NCBI GenBank assembly: GCA_949316235.1
Contig: OX438748.1
Location: 5,893,001 to 5,957,000, forward strand
Length of the DNA: 64,000 nucleotides
Reading direction: 5' to 3'
Source of the DNA: Oegoconia quadripuncta
Lineage: Eukaryota > Arthropoda > Insecta > Lepidoptera > Autostichidae
Positions 41,319 through 52,445 of this stretch are shown one piece after another. The notes beneath the pieces are model-generated. The model did no database searches. It was given only the letters and a program-made list of their open reading frames with translations, and was not told where the DNA came from. The stretch's first letter is position 1. Each line of letters begins with the position of its first letter. The translations under genes were made by a program, and so were the position numbers.

Positions 41319-44300
41319 CAAATACTTTTAGTATATAAACGGCTGCGACCTGTGATATGATGTTGAATGCTGTACCCTCAAATGTTCTGTTGCCATCTGA
41401 AAAGAGATAATTGATTACTTAATTTACAGCGATGGCAGACATTAACAATATCTAAAGTACTTTTTATAGCACCAAAGTTTGTGTCAGTAAATAAATATAT
41501 CTTTTTGTGCACTTCAAGATGAGGTCACAGCGCACTTATTATAGCTATTGCATTTGTAGTTATTTGAGGACTGGCTACGGAAACACAACAATGTTATCTA
41601 TATTGTGTACTTGGCATAGATAATATGGTGGAAACTAAGGCGGATATTTGAAAATGTCCTACTATTAACCAAATTTATTTAAATCTGCCGTCAAGCAGCT
41701 ATGTTAATAGCATTGTTGTGCTCCGGTTGTCAGAGATAAGATAGCCAGTCCCCGAAATGTGTTGGGATTTCCGGATCAGTACGCTTCCACCTTCGACCTC
41801 ATCTTCACTTAAGTTAGGTGTGATTGAGGTCAAGTACGAACACGTTGTGCATAAAAAAAAAACTGTGTCAATAGGCAAAAGATTTTATATCACTTGAAAA
41901 CGTTACATTTAATTTAACATTAAAATTACTGCTCATTCACAACGCTAAGTCACCAGAGAAGAACGAGCAAGAAACTCAAGGGTTGCTCTTTTTAAATAAG
42001 TTTTGGGTTAAATTTGTAATTCGACAAAACAAGAAAAAATATAATGTATAATTAGATTGAATATCGCCGAGCCCCTGTGTCCATGCTTGCTTCTCCGCGA
42101 AATATAAATTTTATAGTAGCCTTTTGTAAATAATTTCTATTTTATGATGGTTTTGAATTTATTTAAAGGCAAATTTTGAATGTCTCACCATCATCATTTG
42201 AATATCTACTGGAACCTCATTATTATAAGTGTATACTTTAAATGATAACGACAACAGGAACAACAAATTTATTTTATATCTAGCATGAAACATATACCCC
42301 GCTGGGAATCCAACCCAAAGACTACAATGTATATACGGATCCAACCGGCGCGGCGACATCTATTTTGTAAATCTTGTCGCTTTTATTACGCGACGAAGGT
42401 AGTTGGTATAAATAAATGACGAGTGCTATGAATAATTTAATAAACCCGTATCACAACTAGGCTGGTAGAAGCTCGAGCTACACCATCACCCAATTTTTTA
42501 TTTATCACTTCATCCCAAGTTGTATACGATAGAGAATGACTAAACTGAGCGAATTTAATATCTACGCAATTAAAAATTAAACATAATTTCATTCAATTTC
42601 CTTTTTGCGGAACTTTAGTTCCTACGAAATGTAAACTTCAATAAAATTTTGAAAAAAAAAAAAGTTGCGAAATATAAAATATACAACGATCCACATTGTA
42701 TCCCGAAAATATATTGATCAGCTTAGTATGACCCAGTGTAACAAGTTTATTATTATTATCCACAATGAGAAGACTCCGTTGGTTTCGGATAGAGCAGATT
42801 CCCGGTTACAAAAAAACCGGGAAAAATCAGTTCCTTGTGGTAAAAAATAAATTAAAGAATCCATGAAGATTAAAATTCTGTCCGATTAATTAATTAATAA
42901 GTACTTATTACATATTTTATATAAAAAAATTAGTTTCCTATTTTCTTATCTTTCTCTCTCTCTCCTCTCTTAAATTGCACTTAAAAACCGTATGGAAAAT
43001 TTTCTCAAAAAAACCGAAAGAACCGGGTAACCGGTTCCAAATAGCTATCGGAACCGAGTATCAGTTCCACCAAGAGAGGTCCGGTTCTGCATCCTCTAGT
43101 TTCGGATCGCTAGTAGTTGTCAGTCACATTACTAAAGTATACGAAAATTTGTAGTAGCGTACGAGTAGGTGAGTGAGAGATACACCTTGACTGAGCGACG
43201 AGCTGGTTGGTTTGATCCGACTTTCGGAAGGCTTTGGAGCCATTATTTCGTTTGAATATTCAGTCCGAACCGAGAGTCGGAAACAGCGCCAAGGTTTTTA
43301 CGACATTATTACCGATTTTTTCTTCTTTCGTGTCAACATGAGCAAATATTTACAATATTCATTTTTTTTGCAATAAGTAACAGTAAATCGTCGTCCATTT
43401 TTTCGTTCTGCTCCGCATGCAAGCACTCGGAATAATAACTCGAGAACGATAGATAGTCTGATCAGACAATCGGAAACAAAATCTGACGTAGGTATATTTC
43501 CTCCCTAAATCGGTCCGAAGCCCCGTCTACAATTAATAAATAAATAAATATCAAAGTTATACCCGGCCACTTGTTGATTCCGTAGCGTTCGCCGAACCAA
43601 CTGGCGGCAGAGTCGCCGATGCCCACGGACAGTACGCCGCTCAACAGCTCCAGTTTCATCCCCCGATGTTCGGGGACCAGTAACAAGGGGAAGGTGAAAC
43701 CCACGTACATGTACATTGGAGTTACAGCGAGTTCGCCGCAGTCCTGAACAGACAAAGTGAGATTGGTAGAGATATATAGCATATAGAGATATATAGCATA
43801 TATATATATATAGCCCATTAGTGTATGTTTCAAAATCTAAAACGGCCATACCTCGAAAACTGAAACTAGACTATCCCTATCAGAATGAAATGTCTTGAGC
43901 AAGTGTCGATGAAGATAAAATTACACGTAAAACTACCTGGCATAGACACATCACTAGTCCGTAAACATGCCACCACATGGAAGAGACCTTCCCTCATATT
44001 GAGTGAGTATAGACCAGTGCGGGTTGGGGACTTCACATGCCTTCAATTTTTCGACTTCACATGCATTCGAAAAATTGCTCAGACACATTTTACAAAATCC
44101 GCATTCACCATCTTGTAGAACCCGAGAGACCCCCCATTCATCCCCTTGCTCTCAATATTCGCGACGTTTTGTCTGTGTCAGTATTTCCTAGAAATCTGGA
44201 GGGATCGAAAACTATTTCCAATGTTAGTATTTTTCATAATGGGACTCTTTACGTCCACTCTTATTTTTGTTTAGTATTAATAGAGTACCACATACCTTTT

Positions 44301-47300
44301 CATCTTTGTACACTTTGAATGCCGATTCCAGACAAGATGAAATTGGGTCAATTTTCGATTTTCTCAGTGCCTGTAAACAAAAAGAAAAATCATTCCACTG
44401 ATTCGCGAAACTCCGCGACATGACATAATATGGAATGGAAAGAATTTTTTTCTTTTTTAGAATGTATACCTATATATTTTTGTTTTTGACGACAAGTCTT
44501 TCTCGTTTTTATTAGAAAAGTTAAGGAATGTTTGGCGCGACAAGTCCTTAGATGAGTGACCACTAGTGGTGTTTTGACACGAGTGTCGCCACTTTTAGGT
44601 AAGTAATCGATCCCGGTTGTTTTCAATTTAAAGTCGGTGGCTTGCAAAGGCGACTTGAAACACTGACAGTCGGATAGTGTGACACAAATCCACCCATCCG
44701 CAATGGCACCGTGGTGGATTATGGCCCAAGCCCTCTTCAAATAAGAGTAGGCTGTGCTCCAGCAGTGGGGACGATGCGGCTCTTGTTGATAACTATTTAG
44801 GTAAGAGCACTAGAGATTTTGAGCATCTGACACCTTGCTTAGCTTACCTCGACGAAAATTAACAAGCCCATTCCGATGCCGGCAGCCAGCCGCATGAACT
44901 GCAGGTCCGCAATGATGCCCGACGCGAATACCAGAGACGCGAGCACGTGGAAGGTTTTCCTCATACTCGTGGTGGCCTTGTTCGCCGCTCTGGTGCGCAC
45001 AACCAGAGCCATGACAGCAGTGAGGAGCAAGAACATCCAGAATGAGAGGAGTTGTGCCTGCAAGTGACCGCGGTCAAACAGAGTTACTTCAACTGTATCC
45101 TGGTACCTTACAGCAACCTATACCGGCTTGTAAATTTAGTCTGTCTAAGAACACAATCAGCTAGATTGGTTAGGTAATAGATATAGAAGCTAATTGTGGC
45201 AAAAAAAAAACAGATTTATTTATTGAAATCAATAATTCTCCCTTGAGAAGCCCAAAAAACTCGAATACAAATCAAAGACATAACTTGACAATCGAGGGGC
45301 TAGTTACATGCATTAGTATCGTTCAAATAATCGGATATTTTATATCACAAATTGCGCTTAATAATAGTCATGTTTTTAATATCAACAGGAACCTTATTAT
45401 AAAAGGAGGAATTATATATAAAACAAGCGAATAAAAAAAACTTTGCGACTGATGATGACATACTGTTTTAATAACTTGAGCGGTATGTATTTGAGTAAGC
45501 GAATAATTAACTTAACTAACGACGAATATTGATTAATAATAAAATCCAGAACGAGCTTACAAAAAGTGGGTTGTGATTAATCCATTTCAGATATTAAAAT
45601 TTTATTTCAGTGACTACATTACTAAGTGAGTGACTACATTACTAAGTGAGCGACTGGATATACAAATGGTTAGGTTAGGTTCGAAGGGTATGGCGCAAGC
45701 GAGCCGGATGAGTGCGAGCGAAGCGAGCACGGGAGTTCTTGGCACCCCGACATGGATAGGTTAGGCTCGCTCTGCTCGCCCGGCTCGCTTCCGCCATACC
45801 CTTCGTGTTAGGTTAACATGTAAGAATTACATTTGCCAAATATTGAAAAAAATACAGTTGACACTCAAACAAATATTAGGTCGCTCCAATATTATGAAGC
45901 TTCTCATTTTGTTTTTTAAGTAACTCAAATTAATGTTTGTAAGTTGCTGTTCTGTTGATTTCTCGTCACTCACAGTCAGTCGTTCACTTAGTAATACTAT
46001 AACCTAAATAAATTAATTTTGAAACTTCAAAATGTAATTTACAGTCACTAGTTTTATTGCTACCCTTATAAAAGCGTATAGATTTCCATTTGAAGGATTT
46101 ACTTTGTAAAATCGGCCAACATAATTGTGCCTATCACAAGTTTTAGTGAATAAGGTTACCTATATTTTTTTTGCATGTTACTAATTCTCATAAACGTATT
46201 GAGATGATCCACGAAGTCAGGACCATATATGCCCTGCCTCTCCAGTTTCTAGCAGAGAGAATGACCTCTTTGAAGCAAACCAATGAGCCATCGACGAATT
46301 TTTGCCATTGACTTGAAAAGAAGAAGGTAAGTCTTTCTGTACAACAAAATGCATTTGACAACTGGCAGACGACAGACCAACAACCATATGTAATACGAAT
46401 TTTATCACCGATTGCGCAATGATTCAGTATTAAATCTCTTAGGACCGAATTAATAAACCGTTCTCCAGATTATATATAACAATATAATAGATAAATATCT
46501 TTGCACATACACACAGCGCCATCTAGTTCCACACTAAGCAACTAGGCTTGCACTGTGGATACCAGATGGTTGATAGACTATATACATTTTTTTTGGTAAA
46601 TAAATCCATATATATAAAATGAAAAACGTCCATAACTCGGTAACACATGTATTCATCATATAAACATGCCCCATGCGGGATTCGAACCCGCGGCCTTTTG
46701 GTATAGCAGTCAAGAGCTTTTACATCAAACAGGTTGTCGAGATGACCTAAGTTGACACTTGAAAATCTGTTGCATATTAATATGGATGGATCCGCCCTTG
46801 TTATATTTGATGCAAATGTTATGTCTATGATACGGCAAACCCAATTTCCATCAAACATGATTACGATAAAAACGTGGTTAAAATACAAGTTTCGGAAACA
46901 AAAAGTTACAAATTACTCACCCTAGTCCGATTCATAAAAATATAGACAAATAGCTTTGCCATACATGTGGAACCCATTGTCAGAGTGAGCACGATAACAT
47001 CAGCCATCAGAGCGATGGTTATTATACATAGGAGTGTCTCCATATTTCTCCGTTTATCCGACATTTGAGACAACGCTGTAACAAGCAATCCCACGGTTGA
47101 TAACACTGTCTGAAATAGACAATTAATACTGGTCTCAGTTACCCCTGTATTGTCTATTTTTCGAAGATAAAATGTTCCTACCCCTCTAATATGCCCCATA
47201 GTCTCTCTACAAAAACATAAGGTAAATGGTTTGTGTCGCTCTTACTCACGAGCATGACCGTGATAGCAGGCGTCTATCTCGTGTCGTTGTAGAGAGACTA

Positions 47301-50202
47301 CAGATCATACTAGTTCTGATAGAAGATAGTAGGAGATAACTTAAGAAATCCCAAAATCAATTGCTTGCGGTCACCGGTCACCATGCCGGATCTAATAAAG
47401 TAGCTATAAATGCAGAAGCCACAACTTACTAGATGTTCTAACTTTTTACACTAATTGGGTTGGCTGCAAATGGTCACTGTTAGGAACGTCAAAATAAATA
47501 TGTTTTTTGGGTTGTTGTGATTTTTTGGTTGTTTCAAAGGTCGCAGGTACAAATTCAACTATGGATAAAAGTTTATATGATCATTGTATCTTTTTTTCCC
47601 GAATCTTAGATGTTTAAAAGATTTATGTGTGTTTATCCGTTATCTATCCATTCATAACACAGGGTTTACCTAATCACTCGGAGTCATCTTCATATCAGCC
47701 AAAGGAGGTCCACTGCTGAAAATAGGGCTACCCCTTAGATTTCCAGAGCAACTGGTTTGAAGTGGCCTGAATGAAGAATGATGCCACTTGTAGCGATCTT
47801 TATCAGTTCTTACGTCCACCTTTTGAAAAGTTATTTATTTATGTCTAAATACATTACCAGTGAAAAATACCCTAACCATTATATCAAATGAACGATGGAA
47901 AAGAGGGATAACTTCATCTTTTCCTGAAATCCTTGTATTTAGCATAAGTGAGTGGCGAAATGCTTAGGCAAGGGTAGTCGAAAAAATTTTATCTTCATTC
48001 TTGGTTTAATGTGAACAACAGAGGGTTTACAAAGGTTGCGTGGAGTAGATGTTTATTGTTTGGTTGTGGCAGCTTTTAAATTGTTTTTGGGTTAATAATA
48101 ATGCCCTAAATAGCTAGGGCTCCAGGTATTCTGCATAAAAAAATTAAAGCCAATACCACAGCAAGGTAACTGATTGGTAATAATATTTTGTAAATCAAAT
48201 GGATAAATCAATACTTACAATTACAACACAATTAACAAGATATGTATCATCATCCTTTTTAGCACCAATTAGAATATCAACTACGCCATTCACAGACCAC
48301 AGTATAGTACCCTGCAGCACTATCATCAGCTCTCCAATAGTGAAGGTTTTGGGGAATGACATTAGCATCAACCGTAGGAGTAGATTGTAGGAGAACACAG
48401 TAACTACCGATAAAGTCATTGCAACCCTTAGATCTGAAATGAGAGAAATGTCGATTAAATGGAAATAGTAATATGAATGAAGCAAAGTTTGACAAGATGA
48501 TCTTTTGACACAAATGAAGGAATAAATCCAAAATCATTCATTTAAAAAATTAATACACTACCAACTTATATTTGGCGTTAATGTCATAGATCGTGTGTGT
48601 ACAACATACTTTAATTTGTCTATTTAAAAAGACAACAACAAAACAAACACTACTCTATTAGGTAACAGGCCTAAAACAAGACTTCGGGTCTATATTAAAA
48701 TATATATATAACTCACCTAGTTCCATAACACAATAAAGCAGTAGGCAGGATATGAAAGAGGAGGCTACACAGCCAGCGTACGAAGTGTGTTTGAGTATCA
48801 GACATGACACAGAGATAAACACTATGAAGAGCAAACTGTAGCACAGCAAGCCCATAGACAGATATGCCGTCTGTGTGTAAACCAAGGGAACTTTGTGCAA
48901 ATTGGCATACAGGAGTAATATTGTGGGTAAAAGGAAACAGCACCATAATCCGTTGCTTTTTGCTGGCCTAAAAATAACATTTAAATCAATCAGAGTGTAA
49001 AAACAAAACAATAATCAAAATGGATCAAATGAAAAAATTCTTAATTTATAGGATACATGCTTGAAATCATTGCAATTTTTAAATATACTGCTCATTCACA
49101 ATGCAATATGTATATCCCAGAGACTGAGGGATTGCACTTTTCTTCGAAGTCAAGAGTTATAAAGCATTACACAATATTTTCTTTTACAAAAATTAAACAT
49201 TCTAAACGTCAAAAAACAGTTTTTAAGTCAAAGGTTTATTGTCATTTAGGTAAACGGTAATTTTGTAACAGCCTTGCAAAATCTTAACTTCTGCCTCTTA
49301 ATAACAATGAACTTTTTATAAGTATGTAATGATGCAATTAAAAAGCTATTAAATTAGTTTGAAATAAGTGTTCATGTGATTTCAGAGGCATATACCTATT
49401 GTTATAAGAATATAATGTGACGAAAAATACTTCTAGTTCACTATATGGATGACAATAATGCCTACATTGTTCTCTCCTCGAGGCAGTTCTTCAAAAATAC
49501 TTCTTTCATTAGTATTTAAAAAATCAATCCACAAGTTTCCAGTTCCCTATACAGATGATATTTATATCATGAACACAAATCTTTTTTTAGATATATTTTC
49601 CTGTTTTTCCTGTTCCCACTTAGTATTAAATGTTTGTCCAAGAGCAATAGCAACAGGAAATCCTCTTCATTGGAGTCTTGCAGTCACTGAACATGTTTCC
49701 AATGTGGGCTACCACCATAATCCTTGTAGTGTGCTATCACCTGCACTGCTTACGACAAGTATTTGGTGTGCCGAAGACTTTTTCATTGATTTCAAGGTGT
49801 TACCTCAAATGTTAAAAGCTAAATGTGGCTAATACCTTTGTATGTATTTAGGTTATTCTTTTTATGAAAGTATTTCAAGCATAAAGTTATATAGGTATGT
49901 ACCACCATAACTATTGCAGTGCAATAAGTTCATTAAAATTTTTAATTCTTAGAATAAATCCTATAAATTATCCTTATAAAAACGTTAGTTCTTGCCATTG
50001 GAATTTCAACCGGATCTATTGAGAGATAAGGGTCGCAGTGTAGCCTTCAGGGAAGCAGATTATGTACTTACCGTGCTACAACTTCAGCTTCTTTGAAGTT
50101 TTTTATTATTTGCCGGTCTAAAGAGCCAGTAAATTTCGTCAATTTTACCTCAATTACAGTGTAATAATATTTTAATAAATTTAGAGTCCAATTATTTTCC
50201 AT
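41319..50202 (-). CDS. DOLK: Dolichol kinase, C-terminal end not found
   Basis: This is an ER polytopic membrane enzyme that phosphorylates dolichol with CTP to give dolichyl phosphate for N-glycosylation, O-mannosylation and GPI anchors. Coding exons, 5' to 3': 50202-50072, 48967-48717, 48433-48219, 47109-46921, 45057-44848, 44370-44296, 43743-43563, 41396-about 41319; every junction keeps frame, about 443 residues (human 538). Start MENNWTLNLLKYYY. Many hydrophobic segments follow (e.g. LLCYSLLFIVFISVSCLIL). Family signatures: FTIGELMIVLQG, MRKTFHVLASLVFASGIIAD, VGIGDSAASWFGERYG, then KWPG and RTFEGTAFNIISQV, the conserved CTP-binding loop. If the last exon is not spliced at 41,319 it reads to a stop at 41,251-41,253, adding an unrelated ~22-residue end. 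The family's last helix with the TTQIDN-type motif was not found to the left. Divergent from ALDH. Confidence 0.9.
41515..41863. repeat. Two truncated family A SINEs back to back
   Basis: 41,515-about 41,682 is a minus-oriented fragment ('gactggctacggaaacacaa', 'aaggcggatatttgaaaatg'). About 41,685-41,863 is a plus-oriented fragment ('taaatctgccgtcaagcagc' to 'gttgtgcataaaaaaaaa'). They form an imperfect inverted repeat in DOLK's last intron region. Confidence 0.55.
43958..44090 (-). repeat. Family C SINE fragment
   Basis: 'gtgcgggttggggacttcac' and 'agaccttccctcatattgag' match the tail and body of the 1.8 and 20.9 kb copies. The tRNA-like head is missing. It is in a DOLK intron. Confidence 0.45.
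44535..44795 (+). repeat. 5S-derived SINE relative
   Basis: 'agtccttagatgagtgacca' parallels the 5S promoter-region sequence 'tacttggatgggtgacc'. 'cgatcccggttgttttcaat', 'gtggtggattatggcccaag' and 'gtaggctgtgctccagcagt' match the body and tail of the 2.6-3.1 kb copy. It is in a DOLK intron. Confidence 0.55.
45612..45655. repeat. 20-bp tandem duplication
   Basis: 'tgactacattactaagtgag' occurs twice in direct succession. It sits just left of the palindrome at 45,670-45,815. Confidence 0.85.
45670..45815. repeat. GC-rich imperfect palindrome
   Basis: 'ggttcgaagggtatggcgca' on the left pairs with 'cgccatacccttcgtgttag' on the right. The inner arms 'gcgagccggatgagtgcgag' and 'ctcgctctgctcgcccggct' also pair. 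It is a strong potential cruciform or foldback in a DOLK intron; probable MITE. Confidence 0.6.
46497..46745 (-). repeat. tRNA-derived SINE (family B), minus strand
   Basis: The left end is 'acacagcgccatctagttcc' and the head at 46,670-46,745 includes 'catgcgggattcgaacccgc'. It is a reversed copy of the 25.7 and 53.6 kb elements. Confidence 0.6.
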
Positions 50203-50549
50203 TTCTGACAATATTTATTTTCGTTCAGTCCAATCAATCCGATTCTCTCACACTACTGCCTGTCATTATTACACATCAACAGAAACAAACAATCTCAAAG
50301 CCGGCTCCAAACTATCGTCCAATAGTCCAACACTTCAACATGATTCTATCTCAGCCAACTCACGATTGATCGCAATAGACTCTCCACATAGCAATGAGAA
50401 TGAGCTAAAGTTTCAGATGCTTCTGCGCTATATACCTTTGAGTCATTTAAATTACAATCGACGTGAAATAAAAAAACCATGGCGGAAACGAAGATGGTGG
50501 TGGTTAATACAAAGTATTCATATCATAGGAATAGAACAAAGTATAAATA

Positions 50550-50812
50550 CAGGGTGTAACGGTTAAGTGTAGTCATATTTTAAGGGCTTGTTCTACCCAT
50601 CAATACGAACAACTTTTACTATGGGGGCAACTTCGAAATCGCGAAAAAAAAATGAGCTGTTCCATAGAAAATTTCAATAACCTCCCGATGCAATGTATGA
50701 AACAGCTGATTTTTTTTTCGCGATTTCGAAGTTGCCCCCATAGTAAAAGTTGTTCGTATTGATGGGTAGAACAAGCCCTTAAAATATGACTACACTTAAC
50801 CGTTACACCCTG
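50550..50812. mobile_element. Palindromic MITE, CAGGGTGTAACGG ends
   Basis: Arms of about 110 bp (50,550-50,661 and 50,702-50,812) are nearly perfect reverse complements around a ~40-base loop. The ends are CAGGGTGTAACGGTTAAG and CTTAACCGTTACACCCTG. TA flanks each end, consistent with a 2-bp TA duplication (Tc1/mariner type). It is in the DOLK/ALDH divergent region. Confidence 0.8.
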
Positions 50813-50900
50813 TATACACATAGGTACTGGATTAGTTTTTTTTACAGTAGGTAAAGAAAAAATAGGGCTTATTAGGTAAGTGAAATAGAAGGCTTTGGTA

Positions 50901-51250
50901 TTATTTTTTTTTATGCACGACAGGTTTGTACTTGACAAAACAAACATCACACCTGATGTTAAGTGAAGATGAGGTCGAAGGTGGAAGCGTGCTGACCCGG
51001 AAACCTCAACACATTTGGGGGACTGGCTATCTTATCTCTGACAACCGGAACACAACAATGCAATTAACATTGCTGCTTGGCGGCAGATTTAGATAAAAAT
51101 TAAGATGGTGGTAGCTAGCCAGGCGGACATTTAAAATGCCCTACCACCAACCAAACCGAGTAGGTACTTAAACATGTACCCCGCTGGGGATCGAACCCGC
51201 GACCTACGATTCATACACCCAATGTTGTTTGCATTGAGCCACGGAGGCGG
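50901..51250 (-). repeat. tRNA-derived SINE (family A), full-length
   Basis: This is the clearest copy in the window: poly-T at 50,904, then 'cacacctgatgttaagtgaa', 'ttatctctgacaaccggaac' and 'agctagccaggcggacattt', then the head 'ctggggatcgaacccgcgac' to 'attgagccacggaggcgg'. Confidence 0.75.
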
Positions 51251-51808
51251 TATTTATTAGTTTAATGTTTTTCAACTTTAACTTTTTATTTTATGGCAAT
51301 CGGACATCTATATTACTGCCAGAGTCCGTTTGTATGGCTAAAACGCTGAATAAGATTGACTAGTATGAAGTCTGTGCCAAACTATGGGTCTAGATCCTGT
51401 TTGAGCGATCTAAAACAGAAAGAAAGAAACACGAACATATAATACAGGACAGCACAGGGAAAAAATACGAATAAGATATACTTAAATTTCATAATTTTAT
51501 CTTATATGTGGATATAAATACTTGGATAAAATATTGATAAAAGAGGAATTTGTATATAACAATTAGGGATTTCATGTTATTAGGGAAGTATATAAACAGC
51601 ATGACACGAGATTAGGATATAGTTGTATATTTCGTCTAAAGGACAAATATTATCTCGCGCGACATAAACGTTAATCGCGCCTGTCGTGTTACTAGTGCTA
51701 GACTGGAAGGTTGGATGTATAGTTGGACTGTTACGATAGTTTGGAGCCGGCATAAGGTTAGCTCCGTCAAAACATCTCTATGGTCAAAACCAACCATTTT
51801 GTTTTCAC

Positions 51809-52276
51809 CACTCCGAGAAGGGGCAAAGTGATCTAAGTCAATACAGCTATGTCTAATTTCTCTATTTCTTATTCTGTTGAAGTTAGCCTCAGTGAAACAA
51901 ATCAGTCGTCGTATACTGAAAGCTACATTACGCTTTATTTTACATTTTACTTCATTTAACAAAAAGCCCCTGGATTTTTTTGGTGGCTTTTTAGCGGGAA
52001 TGTTGCATTTTTGTTTGTATTTGTTGCAATTTCTGAGTTTTGGACCATAATTTTGTGCTGCAAAAGTCAGGAATGGTGTGCAAGTGAAGGGAAGTAACGA
52101 AGCTTTCGGATTCCCACCTTTAGTAAAGCATTCTGCCACTTTACTGAAGAATGATTTGACCGTGACTAGACTATGTAATCGTTGAATGACTTGTTTTGAT
52201 TGAGACTGACTTCAAAAAACTGAAGAAATACGACTTGGCTGTATAAGCTTAGATCCCTTTGCTTTCTCCAAGAGCA
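51809..52276. mobile_element. Palindromic non-autonomous element (family P), second copy
   Basis: The ends 'ctccgagaaggggcaaagtg' and 'ccctttgctttctccaagag' are inverted relatives. The inner sequence 'gtaaagcattctgccacttt' and 'tgatttgaccgtgactagac' is the reverse of the 27.8-kb copy. A 167-residue minus ORF across it is a chance frame. It lies 170 bases before the ALDH start codon. Confidence 0.6.
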
Positions 52277-52445
52277 GTGATTAAAACCAAATCAAACATT
52301 CAGTCTCGAGCAAAGAGTAATATGAGGCAGTCGAGCGAGAGAGATTATATAGGTATCTCTTATGTGTTGAGTTTTGATCTCAGACTATAAAGGGATACTA
52401 CGTGTTTTGATCGTTCGTTGTAAGAAAACGCACGCAAAAGGCATA

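Noticed and set aside
43462..43849. Two overlapping minus-strand ORFs of 123 and 114 residues
   Set aside because: One is the DOLK exon 43743-43563 read through into introns at both ends; the other is a wrong frame over it.
45668..45690. Interstitial telomere (TTAGG) repeat
   Set aside because: Only two TTAGG units are present and they are part of the palindrome's arms.
51636..52139. 167-residue minus-strand ORF upstream of ALDH
   Set aside because: It lies across the family P palindromic element and has no recognisable domain; a chance frame.
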